The position numbers were made by a program, and so were the translations under genes. From a bacterium (GTDB taxonomy: Bacteria > 4484-113 > JAFGCY01): a stretch of 64,000 nt of DNA. Where the stretch lies: assembly GCA_016932385.1 (NCBI GenBank), contig JAFGCY010000084.1:1-64000 (forward strand), in the 5' to 3' direction. The notes beneath the pieces were generated by a model, which saw only the letters and a list, made by a program, of their open reading frames with translations, was not told where the DNA came from and searched no databases. Shown piece after piece: positions 15,909-24,122 of this stretch; the first letter of the stretch is position 1, and each line of letters begins with the position of its first letter.

Positions 15909-17678
15909 TCAGTTGCGGCGCTTGGCGGGACGGTTGGCGCGCAGGTCGCTCAGCCAGGCGGCAAATGCGATCAGCGGCCAACCGGCCAGCGCTGCCACCC
16001 AGGCCAGCGAGGGCGGGCCGGGCACGTATCCGTCGGTATTCAGCAGCGCCAGCCGCCAAGCCAGCAGGTCCAGGCAGATCAACGCACCCGTTAGATGAGC
16101 AAGGAGCAGCAGGCGCCGCGTTTTCAGACGGTAGAGCCAGGTGGCGCGTCCGACGGCCACGGTGGCCAGTATACCCAGTGCCAACGCCCCGGCGGCCTGC
16201 CAGATGTTCAACTCCTCACCCCAGGCGGGCAACGGCCAGACGAACAGCCGCACCACCGTCCAGCCCGCGAACAGCGCCAGCCAGGCCTGCCAGAGGACCA
16301 GCGCCAAGCCTTTGATGATCCGGACGGCCGAAGCCTCCTCCGGCGCGACGGGCAGGCTGCGAATGCGGTCGGCGGCCTGGGCCACGACATCGGGCACCGG
16401 CTGCGGCTTGGGCACGTGATCGGCCATCGCCTCGAGCTGCGCCTGGATCATCACCTCGCGCAACGACGGCCCGGTGCGCTTGCGCCGGACGCTACCGGGT
16501 TGCTCCGGCTCCACCGGCAGCGGCTCGGGCATCAGCAGGTCGCTGAGCTCGATCCGGATCGGCGGCAATTCGGCCGCGCTGACTGGCTCCGCGGCGATCG
16601 CCGGCGTCGGGGCTGTCTCGCCCGGCTTCGATTCGCTTGCGACTGTCGTGCCGGCTATCTCCCCTGGAACCACGAATTCCGGTGGGACCCAATCCTCGGT
16701 ATCGACATACTCGGGCAGCTGCGGCGGACCGGGCTCGGCGATTTCCGCGCTTATTTCCGCCGGCAACGGTTCATCCAGCAACTCCGCTTCCACCACAACC
16801 TCAGTTGGCTTACGGTCGACCGCGGCTTCCGTGACCGGCTCCAGCGCCCCCACCGGCTCCAGTGGCGGCGGGTCGGCTTGAATAACCGGTTCAGTCTCAT
16901 CTGCCACCTGCGTCTCGAACTCATCCGCCGTCGCCGGCGGAGGATCAGCTGCTTCGAGAACCGTCTCGGCTCGCAAAATGGGCTCTTCCTCCACTACCAC
17001 CACATCGATGGGCACCAGAGGCATGACGGCAGACCTGGCTTGCTCGGCGACTGGAGGCGCTTCCGTCAGTTCGGTTTCCGCTTCCGCGCACTCAGTTTCC
17101 AGAACCGCCGCGGGCGGGGTTAGCGGTTCGGGCACAGGTTCGGCCCCGGCAAGATCAGCCGCGAGTTCCGCCGCGTCGAAGTCCAGCGTAGCCTGCCGGT
17201 AGACCGCTGCGGCCTTTTCCGCGGCGGCAACTGCGGATTCCAGTTCAGGCGTAGGTTCCGGTTCCGGCTCGCCGGCTGCCATCGCTGCCGCTTCCGGCTC
17301 GATTTCCGCGTCTACTTCCACCTCGGGCTCAAGTACGGATTCCGGCTCCTCGTCTGTATCCATTACCAGGGCCGGGGCTTCCACTACGGCAATCGCGTTT
17401 AAGCGGCTGATCATCGCCTGGACGCCGTCGCCGACCGCCGTCGACCCGCCGTGAACACGCTGGATGAAATGCAGGGCTTCGTCGAGGGCGGCCAGTTCCT
17501 CGCGCACCTCGATCAGCGGCGCCTGCATCAGCCGTCGCCGCCGGCCTTCCGTCGCCGCCAGCACTTCCTCGAGCGAACAGCCGGGCTCCAGCCGCGGGTC
17601 GATAAATTCCAGCGCCGCCAGATATAGATCCGCCAATTTAGTTTCGCCGCCGCTTTTGGCTGCAGCTTCGAACCCCAT
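15909..17678 (-). CDS. large acidic, proline-rich protein with C-terminal membrane segments
   Basis: Protein of 589 aa. Residues about 1-105 form a helical soluble domain (A-L-E-F-I-D-P, E-V-L-A-A-T-E-G-R-R-R). Residues about 110-440 are low-complexity E, P, A and V with repeated E-P-E-P patterns, presumably disordered. The end (about 460-580) has four hydrophobic segments and a basic tail. I recognise no family. A strong Shine-Dalgarno GGGAGGTGATC precedes ATG 17678. It follows the M42 peptidase gene on the same strand, 31 bp apart. Confidence 0.7.
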   Translation of the reverse strand: MGFEAAAKSGGETKLADLYLAALEFIDPRLEPGCSLEEVLAATEGRRRRLMQAPLIEVREELAALDEALHFIQRVHGGSTAVGDGVQAMISRLNAIAVVEAPALVMDTDEEPESVLEPEVEVDAEIEPEAAAMAAGEPEPEPTPELESAVAAAEKAAAVYRQATLDFDAAELAADLAGAEPVPEPLTPPAAVLETECAEAETELTEAPPVAEQARSAVMPLVPIDVVVVEEEPILRAETVLEAADPPPATADEFETQVADETEPVIQADPPPLEPVGALEPVTEAAVDRKPTEVVVEAELLDEPLPAEISAEIAEPGPPQLPEYVDTEDWVPPEFVVPGEIAGTTVASESKPGETAPTPAIAAEPVSAAELPPIRIELSDLLMPEPLPVEPEQPGSVRRKRTGPSLREVMIQAQLEAMADHVPKPQPVPDVVAQAADRIRSLPVAPEEASAVRIIKGLALVLWQAWLALFAGWTVVRLFVWPLPAWGEELNIWQAAGALALGILATVAVGRATWLYRLKTRRLLLLAHLTGALICLDLLAWRLALLNTDGYVPGPPSLAWVAALAGWPLIAFAAWLSDLRANRPAKRRN

Positions 17679-17709
17679 GGGATCACCTCCCGTGATCCCG
17701 TCTTCCGCC

Positions 17710-18747
17710 TTATCCGCCGGTCAGCCAGGCTGCCAGCAAATCAACACCCGCCTTCATGTCGCGCATATCGATCGTTTCCACCACCGTGTGGATATAGCGC
17801 GTCGGCACGGACAGCGCCATCACGCGCCGGCCGGGGCCGAAGCGCTGCAGTGCTGCCGTGTCGGTGCCGCCCATCGGCAGCAACTCGTACTGGAACTTGA
17901 TCTTCTTCTTCTCGGCCAGGGCCACGAACTCGTCGAACAGCGAGCGCGTGGTGATCACACTGCCGTCGGCCACCTTGATGCCGATGCCCTCGCCCAGTTT
18001 GGAAACGCTGTCCTCCGGGCTCGAACCCGGGGTGTCGATCGCCAGGGTGGTATCGATGGCGATGCCCACCTCGGCGGGAATATTCTGCGCCGCCACATGG
18101 GCCCCGCGCAATCCGACTTCTTCCTGGGCGCTGCCCACGAAGTAGATGTCGTAAATGTTCTTGCCCTTGGCTTTCTTGATCGCGTTCAAGGCCACCCAGG
18201 GGCTGATCCGGTTGTCCATGCACTGGCCGCTGACCAGGTTGCCGATCTTCTTGGTCGTCTGCTCCAGCACGACCGGGTCGCCCGGCCGCACCTTCTTCTT
18301 GACGTCGGCAGCGCTCAGGCCCATATCGATCATGAACTCCAGCACCGTCGGGATCTTCTTGCGGTCCTCCGGCGAGGCGACGTGGATCGGCTTGGTCGCC
18401 GGATTGAGGATGCCCGGCAGGTCGCCGTTCTTAGTCATGATGATCACATGGCGGGCGAACAGGTTGCGCGGATCGAATCCGCCCACGGGCGCGATGCGCA
18501 GAAAGCCATTGTCGTCGATCGAGCGCACCAGGAAGCCGATCTGGTCCAGGTGGCAGGAAATGATGACGCTCTTTTCCTTCTGGCCGCGCTTGCGCTTGCC
18601 GGCCTTCACCAGACCGATCAGGTTGCCGATCGCGTCTTCCTCGAGCTTGTCCCACCAGCCGCGGGTGTGCTGCTTGATCAGTTCGCGTACACGTTCTTCG
18701 CGCCCGGGAACGCCGAGCGTCTCCGTCAGCTGCTTCAGAAATTTCAT
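17710..18747 (-). CDS. M42 family metallopeptidase (glutamyl aminopeptidase/endoglucanase-like)
   Basis: Cytoplasmic di-zinc aminopeptidase, 345 aa, of the tetrahedral TET/PepA-like family. Ligands expected for M42 are visible: His66 and Asp68 in C-H-L-D-Q-I-G, Asp in C-M-D-N-R, the catalytic Glu pair in S-A-Q-E-E-V-G-L-R-G-A, I-D-T-T, and His in R-Y-I-H-T. The first motif reads H-L-D-Q-I-G where most members have H-x-D-E-I-G. AGGAAG precedes ATG 18747, and the longer open frame to 18909 has no such site. It is the first gene of a leftward string continuing with the acidic membrane protein. Confidence 0.88.
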   Translation of the reverse strand: MKFLKQLTETLGVPGREERVRELIKQHTRGWWDKLEEDAIGNLIGLVKAGKRKRGQKEKSVIISCHLDQIGFLVRSIDDNGFLRIAPVGGFDPRNLFARHVIIMTKNGDLPGILNPATKPIHVASPEDRKKIPTVLEFMIDMGLSAADVKKKVRPGDPVVLEQTTKKIGNLVSGQCMDNRISPWVALNAIKKAKGKNIYDIYFVGSAQEEVGLRGAHVAAQNIPAEVGIAIDTTLAIDTPGSSPEDSVSKLGEGIGIKVADGSVITTRSLFDEFVALAEKKKIKFQYELLPMGGTDTAALQRFGPGRRVMALSVPTRYIHTVVETIDMRDMKAGVDLLAAWLTGG

Positions 18748-18962
18748 TGATTGCCTTCCTCGCAGGGAGTAATGCGATTTTAGCAGACAACTCGATCCCG
18801 GATAAGCGACTGAATCTGAGCAGTGACAGCGAATTAAAATGCCGGAATTAGCAGACAAACCGACACGGCACTGACTCCGGGAATTGCGATCACTGCCAGA
18901 TATTGGCAATGTAAACTCCGCTTATACTTTGGGCTAGGTATCGCATTGGGAGGTTACCAGAG

Positions 18963-19793
18963 ATGGCTTTGGTTAAATCGCACAACTGGCAGGTTTGTTT
19001 TCTACTGGTAGTAATGACACTTATCTACATGCATCCGGCTAATGCTGCAGCGGAAACACCGGGTTCGGGTCCAGATAAAACCAACAACGACAAACTGCTG
19101 GCCGATCCGCAAGATCAGGAAAGTGTCGGTGGTCAGTGGCATTATCAGAGATTGGTTGACGGCGAAATCGTTGATGAGGGCTTCCTTGTTGTCGAAAAAG
19201 GGAAATGGGTGTTTACGGAGCACCAGAGTAACTCCGGGGGTGTTTTGAGCTTATGCGCTTTACTGTTCCCGTTTGAGCCGGGCGGCCGGGATTTTTCTTA
19301 TAAGCAGGACAAGCGCTATTTCGATGGACGCATACCGGAAGTGGGGCGAATCTTCGCAATTGAGCACGAACCTGGTGAAACCTGGGTGTTCGACTACAAC
19401 GGTTATATCATCGTCGACGACGAAGGTTTTGTCCCCGGGCTGCTGGAATTCGAGATCACCTGCGAGCTGGCAGATCGCTGGAGCGAAACCTGGACGGGCT
19501 CTATCTCAAACGGTGCCTGGGCTGAGGTTAACTGCTCCGGCCAGACCGATTACCTGATCGGCTCTTCGGGCATGCAGTGGGAAGAACTCAGTCCCGAGTA
19601 TCGCGAACTGGGCTTGGTTGAGATCAAGTTCCCGGTCTGCCGGGCTCATTTCTACGGGCGCTGCCATGAGGAAGGCGAGCTCTGGACGGTTAAAATCGGT
19701 GGCGAAATCTGCACGACGGTCGTAGCGCAAAAGGATCCCCTCGCAATTCCGCTCGATGCCGTGGAGTCGGAGTGCGGATCTGAAGAACAGTAG
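18963..19793 (+). CDS. secreted protein of unknown function
   Basis: Protein of 276 aa with a signal peptide (about 1-29, A-N-A-A-A-E). The mature part is acidic and probably beta-rich, with several aromatic residues (W-H-Y-Q-R, W-V-F-D-Y-N, W-S-E-T-W-T-G) and six or so cysteines. I recognise no domain. GGGAGG is 12 bases before ATG 18963, and a TATACT lies further upstream (about 18924-18929), so this gene has a normal leader. The base composition (AT-richer codons) differs a little from its neighbours. Confidence 0.65.
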   Translation: MALVKSHNWQVCFLLVVMTLIYMHPANAAAETPGSGPDKTNNDKLLADPQDQESVGGQWHYQRLVDGEIVDEGFLVVEKGKWVFTEHQSNSGGVLSLCALLFPFEPGGRDFSYKQDKRYFDGRIPEVGRIFAIEHEPGETWVFDYNGYIIVDDEGFVPGLLEFEITCELADRWSETWTGSISNGAWAEVNCSGQTDYLIGSSGMQWEELSPEYRELGLVEIKFPVCRAHFYGRCHEEGELWTVKIGGEICTTVVAQKDPLAIPLDAVESECGSEEQ

Positions 19794-19829
19794 AATCGGC
19801 TAATCAGCAGAGCCCCGCCGGAAAGGCGG

Positions 19830-19835
19830 TAACAT
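19830..19835 (+). promoter_or_regulatory. -10 element TAACAT of the UvrD-type helicase gene
   Basis: TAACAT ends 8 bases before GTG 19843. An ATG at 19836 is in another frame and hits a stop after four codons, which supports GTG 19843 with a leader of about one base. Confidence 0.4.
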
Positions 19836-19842
19836 ATGAGCA

Positions 19843-22080
19843 GTGGATGAACCGCGGGAGATTCAGCGTTTACGCCTATCGCGCACCGGGCAGCAGGACC
19901 TGCCGGTGGCACGCGTCGACTGGCACAGCGGCTTAAACGACCAGCAGCTGGCGGCGGTGACCGCGCCGGACGGGCCGGTGCTGGTGCTGGCCGGCGCCGG
20001 CAGCGGCAAGACGCGCGTGATTACCTACCGCGTCGCCTACCTGATCAGCGAGCGGCGCGTCCTGCCCCAGCAGATCATGCTGGCCACCTTCACCAACAAG
20101 GCCGCGCGCAGCATGCTCAAGCGCTGCGAGGAAGTGATCGGCCGCACCGCGCGCGACGTCACCGGCGGCACCTTCCACCATATCGCCAATCTGTTGTTGC
20201 GGCGTTACGCCAAGGCGCTGGGTTACCAGAGCAACTTCACGATCCTCGACGAGTCCGACGCGCGTTCGATGATGAAGGTCTGCCGCACGGAGTCCGGCAT
20301 CGATACCAAGACGATCGCCTTTCCCAGCGACCGCGTGCTGACGGCGATCGCCAGCGCGATCGTCAACACCAACACCGACCTGGAGACGCTGCTGGCCCGC
20401 CGCTATCCGCACCTCTACGAGCGGCGCGACGATATCGAGCGCGTGCTGATCACCTACCACGAGCGCAAGTTGGCCAGCAACCAGATGGACTTCGACGACC
20501 TGCTGGTCAACCTCTACAAGCTGCTAAGCGACCACCCGCGCATTCGCCTGGGGCTGGCACGGCGCTTCCAGCACGTGCTGGTCGACGAGTACCAGGACGT
20601 CAACCACCTGCAGGCGGCGATCGTCCGCGAACTGTTCCGCGGCGAGGCGGACCTCGACGCCGAGACACTCGCGCTGGAACCGGACGAGCCCGGCAACTTG
20701 GCACCCATCACGCTGGCCGACTACGATGACGACGGGCTGGCGCCACCGCGGGATGCGGGCGCGGTTGACGAACCAGAAAAGAAGCCAGAACCTGAGATGC
20801 CCCGGTCGCCATCGATCGCGGAGCGCGTGGGCCTGACCGGACGCGGGCTGTTCGTCGTCGGCGATGACGCGCAGAGCATCTATTCCTTCCGCGGCGCGGA
20901 CTACACCAATATCCGCACGTTCCCGGACGCCTTCGCTGACGCCCACGTCTTCAAGCTGGAAACCAATTACCGCAGCGTGCCGCAGATCCTGACACTGGCC
21001 AACGGCATCCTCGACGAGGCCGACCCGTTGTTTCGAAAAGAGCTGCGGCCGGTCAAACCGGGCACCGACGAGCGTCCGCTGCTTCTGGCCTGCCGCGATG
21101 CCGAGGAACAGGCCGAGTTCGTCGCCGAGCAGGCGATCCGCCTCAGAGAAGAGGCGGACATGTCCTGGGACGACATCGCGATCCTCTACCGCGCCCACAA
21201 CAACCGCCTGGAAGTGGAACTGGAGTTCGCCCAGCGCAACATTCCGTTCATCGTGCGCGGCGGATTGCGCTTCTTCGAGCAGGCGCACATCAAGGATCTG
21301 GTCAGCTTCCTGATCGTGCTGGCCAACAACCGTGACGAGTTGGCCTGGCAGCGGATGCTCAGCCTCTTAAACCGCGTCGGGCCCAAGACGATCGCCGGCG
21401 TGCTGAACAAGATGCGCGGCGCCACGGACGAGGAAGGCGGCGCCTTGGGCCGGTTCATCAACAACGGCGTGGCGGATTCAGTCCGCGGCCAGGCCAAACA
21501 ACCGATGGTCGAGCTGCGCGACTTCCTGCGCGAACTGCACAGCCACGTCGAAACCACTCCGCCGGCGGAGCTAATCAAGCGCATCGTCGACGAACGCTAC
21601 CGCGGCTACATGGAATTGAAGTGGGAGAACTGGCAGCAGCGCCTGGAGGACCTGGAGCAGCTGCAGGTCTTCGCCGGCCGCTTCGAATCGCTGGTCGGCT
21701 TCCTGACCGACATCGGGCTCAACGGCAGCTTCTCGGGCAGCCAGCTCAGCGACTCGTATTCCGACGAGGACCGCGCCGAAGGGGCGGTCACGCTCTCGAC
21801 GATCCACCAGGCCAAGGGCTTGGAGTGGAAGGCGGTGTTCGTGATCTGCGTCCACGACGACGTGATCCCGCACCGGCTGGCGCAGTTCGATCCGCACGGC
21901 GAGGAAGAGGAGCAGCGGCTGCTGTATGTCGCCGTTACCCGCGCCGAGGAACTCCTGTACATGAGCTATCCGGTCGAGACCAAGACCCGCGACTTCCAGC
22001 GCATCATCAACAAGCCGAGCCGGTTTTTGGATGGGCGCGCGCGCCAGGGCTTCGACGAGGCGATGCTGGAGTGGGATTAA
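19843..22080 (+). CDS. UvrD/PcrA-type superfamily 1 DNA helicase with inserted acidic loop
   Basis: ATP-dependent 3'-5' helicase of 745 aa for repair or replication. The Q motif L-N-D-Q-Q is near residue 31. Walker A is G-A-G-S-G-K-T (51-57), motif Ia T-F-T-N-K-A-A, motif II V-D-E-Y-Q-D (247-252) and motif III G-D-D-A-Q-S-I-Y-S-F-R-G-A (340-352). Motif V has T-I-H-Q-A-K-G-L-E-W and motif VI L-Y-V-A-V-T-R-A. In most relatives 15-20 residues separate motifs II and III; here about 85 do, with an extra acidic, proline-rich, probably disordered segment at roughly 266-333. The start is GTG 19843. It lies alone on the strand ahead of a small membrane protein gene. Confidence 0.93.
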   Translation: MDEPREIQRLRLSRTGQQDLPVARVDWHSGLNDQQLAAVTAPDGPVLVLAGAGSGKTRVITYRVAYLISERRVLPQQIMLATFTNKAARSMLKRCEEVIGRTARDVTGGTFHHIANLLLRRYAKALGYQSNFTILDESDARSMMKVCRTESGIDTKTIAFPSDRVLTAIASAIVNTNTDLETLLARRYPHLYERRDDIERVLITYHERKLASNQMDFDDLLVNLYKLLSDHPRIRLGLARRFQHVLVDEYQDVNHLQAAIVRELFRGEADLDAETLALEPDEPGNLAPITLADYDDDGLAPPRDAGAVDEPEKKPEPEMPRSPSIAERVGLTGRGLFVVGDDAQSIYSFRGADYTNIRTFPDAFADAHVFKLETNYRSVPQILTLANGILDEADPLFRKELRPVKPGTDERPLLLACRDAEEQAEFVAEQAIRLREEADMSWDDIAILYRAHNNRLEVELEFAQRNIPFIVRGGLRFFEQAHIKDLVSFLIVLANNRDELAWQRMLSLLNRVGPKTIAGVLNKMRGATDEEGGALGRFINNGVADSVRGQAKQPMVELRDFLRELHSHVETTPPAELIKRIVDERYRGYMELKWENWQQRLEDLEQLQVFAGRFESLVGFLTDIGLNGSFSGSQLSDSYSDEDRAEGAVTLSTIHQAKGLEWKAVFVICVHDDVIPHRLAQFDPHGEEEEQRLLYVAVTRAEELLYMSYPVETKTRDFQRIINKPSRFLDGRARQGFDEAMLEWD

Positions 22081-22129
22081 GCCCCGGCTAAATGCCATCT
22101 GGGCCCTGTCTCAGACAGCCCGGACGCGG

Positions 22130-22135
22130 TATGAT
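22130..22135 (+). promoter_or_regulatory. -10 element TATGAT
   Basis: The predicted +1 is the A of ATG 22142. This promoter would serve the small membrane protein gene and rimO. Confidence 0.5.
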
Positions 22136-22141
22136 GTACAC

Positions 22142-22696
22142 ATGTCCGAGGATGATACCCCCAAGCCCCCGCGCCAGGAGCTGCCCGGGCCGGAGGGCGG
22201 GCATTTCTACGCGCCCCCCGACGACCGGCGGAAACTTGCGCGAGGCCGCCGCAAGGATGACCAGGAACCGGCGCTGGCCGGCCCCGTGGACTACAAGCTG
22301 AGCCATCGCAGCCAGCGCGACTTTCCCGAGGCCTACAGCCCGGTGTCACGCACGTTTTGGGAAGGCCTGAGCAAGGAGCAGCAGGACGCCGTGATGCGTC
22401 TGCAGGCGGTGGCGATGGAGAAGGCCGGCTTCGAGAAGGGCGCGCCGAAGATGTTCATCGCGGACTTCGACCCGTCCAATCCAGCCGCCGCGACCGGCGC
22501 GCGCGGGGCGATTGAATCCGATCCGGTAGCGCTGGCGGCGCCGCGACTCGTCCTGGGCGGGATTCTGCTCGGGATGGGCGGGCTGGCGCTGGCCCTGTCG
22601 CTGATCGGCATGTTGCAGCCGCTGGGCATTGTCGCGGCGGCCTCGGCCACGGCTCTGATCATCGGCGGGATCATGGCCGCGAACCAGCGGAGCTGA
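22142..22696 (+). CDS. membrane protein of unknown function
   Basis: Protein of 184 aa. It has a charged, proline-rich N-terminal half (about 1-80), a central helical part (F-W-E-G-L-S-K-E-Q-Q-D-A-V) and two membrane segments at about 133-157 and 160-180. I do not recognise the family. Its stop is one base before the rimO start, so they are almost certainly co-transcribed and probably coupled. ATG 22142 is supported by the adjoining -10 element. Confidence 0.65.
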   Translation: MSEDDTPKPPRQELPGPEGGHFYAPPDDRRKLARGRRKDDQEPALAGPVDYKLSHRSQRDFPEAYSPVSRTFWEGLSKEQQDAVMRLQAVAMEKAGFEKGAPKMFIADFDPSNPAAATGARGAIESDPVALAAPRLVLGGILLGMGGLALALSLIGMLQPLGIVAAASATALIIGGIMAANQRS

Positions 22697-22697
22697 G

Positions 22698-24083
22698 ATG
22701 AACCCAGTGCGCCTCAATCCCGCGCCGCTGGTCGGCTTCATCAGCCTGGGCTGTCCCAAGAACCAGGTCGACTGCGAACTGATGATCTCGCGCGCCGTCG
22801 ACACCGGTTTTCAAATCACGACGGATATCGCCCGGGCCAATGCGTTGGTCGTGAATACCTGCGCTTTCATCGAACAGGCCCAGTCCGAGGCCGACGAGGC
22901 GATCCGCGAGGCGCTGGAATACAAGGAGCGCGGGACCTGCCGCGCGGTGATCGTGGCCGGCTGCCTGCCGCAGTACCTTAAGGAACGCTGCAGCGAAGCC
23001 TATCCCGAGGTCGACGCCTGGCTGACACCGAACAACCCGCATCGGCTGGGCGAGGTACTCGCCGGCCTGCTGGTCGACGAGCCGCCGCTGGTCGCCGATC
23101 CGCACTTTCCCCTCCCCGAGTACCTGGCCACCGCCGCCGATGGACGCGTGCTGTCCACGCCGCCGTCGCTGGCGTACTTGAAAATCGCCGAAGGATGCGA
23201 CCATCACTGCCGGTTCTGCCTGATCCCCGGCCTCAGAGGGCGCTACCGCAGCCGCGAACAGGACGACTTGCTGGCTGAAGCCGTCGCGCTGGCGGAAATG
23301 GGAGTCAACGAGATTGCCCTGGTCAGCCAGGACAGCAGCTATTACGGGCGCGACCTGGGCAACACCTCGCTGGCCGAGTTGCTGACCGGCCTGGCCGACC
23401 AGGACGGTGACTTCTGGATCCGCGTGATGTACTTGTATCCCGACCACCTGACGCCGGAGCTGCTGGAAACCTGGGCCGGGCTGGCGCAGCGCACGGACGG
23501 CCCGCGCCTGCTGCCCTACTTCGATATCCCGGTCCAGCATGTCAGCGCACCGGTGCTCAAGGCGATGGGCCGCCGCGGCGACCGCCGGTCGATCGACGCG
23601 CTGTTCCGCCGCGTGCGCGCGGCCTGTCCCGAGGCGGTGATCCGCAGCTCGCTGATCGTCGGCTATCCCGGCGAAACCGAGGACCAGTTCAACGAGCTAT
23701 TCGACTGGGTGCAGTCCGGCAAGGTCGACCGGCTGGGCGTGTTCACATACAGCGACCTGCCGGAGATGAACAGCCATCAGCTGCCGGACCACGTGCCGCC
23801 GGAACTCGCCGCCCAGCGCCAGGATCTGCTATTGGAAGCGCAGTATGACGTGGCGCTCGAACTGAACACGGCGCTCACGGGCAGCGAGGTCGAGGTTCTG
23901 CTGGAAGAAGAAGCCGAGGGCGGGGGCAGCGAATCTGTCTACATCGGCCGCAGCTGGCGCGAGGCCTTCGAGATCGACGGCCTGGTCGAGGTGCGGTCTG
24001 CCAGCCCGCTCGAGTTGTTCACTCGGGTACGGGCCCGCGTGGTTTCGGCCGAGGCCTACGACCTTTATACGGAAGTTCGCTGA
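22698..24083 (+). CDS. rimO: ribosomal protein S12 methylthiotransferase RimO
   Basis: Radical SAM enzyme that methylthiolates the conserved aspartate of ribosomal protein S12. The N-terminal UPF0004 domain has S-L-G-C-P-K-N-Q-V-D, which distinguishes RimO from MiaB, with further cluster cysteines at N-T-C-A-F and A-G-C-L-P. The radical SAM motif is C-D-H-H-C-R-F-C, and a TRAM domain closes the C terminus. The length of 461 aa is typical. It starts one base after the upstream stop. Confidence 0.95.
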   Translation: MNPVRLNPAPLVGFISLGCPKNQVDCELMISRAVDTGFQITTDIARANALVVNTCAFIEQAQSEADEAIREALEYKERGTCRAVIVAGCLPQYLKERCSEAYPEVDAWLTPNNPHRLGEVLAGLLVDEPPLVADPHFPLPEYLATAADGRVLSTPPSLAYLKIAEGCDHHCRFCLIPGLRGRYRSREQDDLLAEAVALAEMGVNEIALVSQDSSYYGRDLGNTSLAELLTGLADQDGDFWIRVMYLYPDHLTPELLETWAGLAQRTDGPRLLPYFDIPVQHVSAPVLKAMGRRGDRRSIDALFRRVRAACPEAVIRSSLIVGYPGETEDQFNELFDWVQSGKVDRLGVFTYSDLPEMNSHQLPDHVPPELAAQRQDLLLEAQYDVALELNTALTGSEVEVLLEEEAEGGGSESVYIGRSWREAFEIDGLVEVRSASPLELFTRVRARVVSAEAYDLYTEVR

Positions 24084-24110
24084 CGGGTTCAATTCAGGCC
24101 GGCAAGGCAG

Positions 24111-24116
24111 TAGAAT
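24111..24116 (+). promoter_or_regulatory. -10 element TAGAAT of the M20 peptidase gene
   Basis: The predicted +1 is the A of ATG 24123, with no Shine-Dalgarno sequence. Confidence 0.5.
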
Positions 24117-24122
24117 CAGCCG

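Noticed and set aside
19816-19830. Small hairpin CCGCC/GGCGG upstream of the helicase gene as a terminator
   Set aside because: Only five base pairs and no T run follow.
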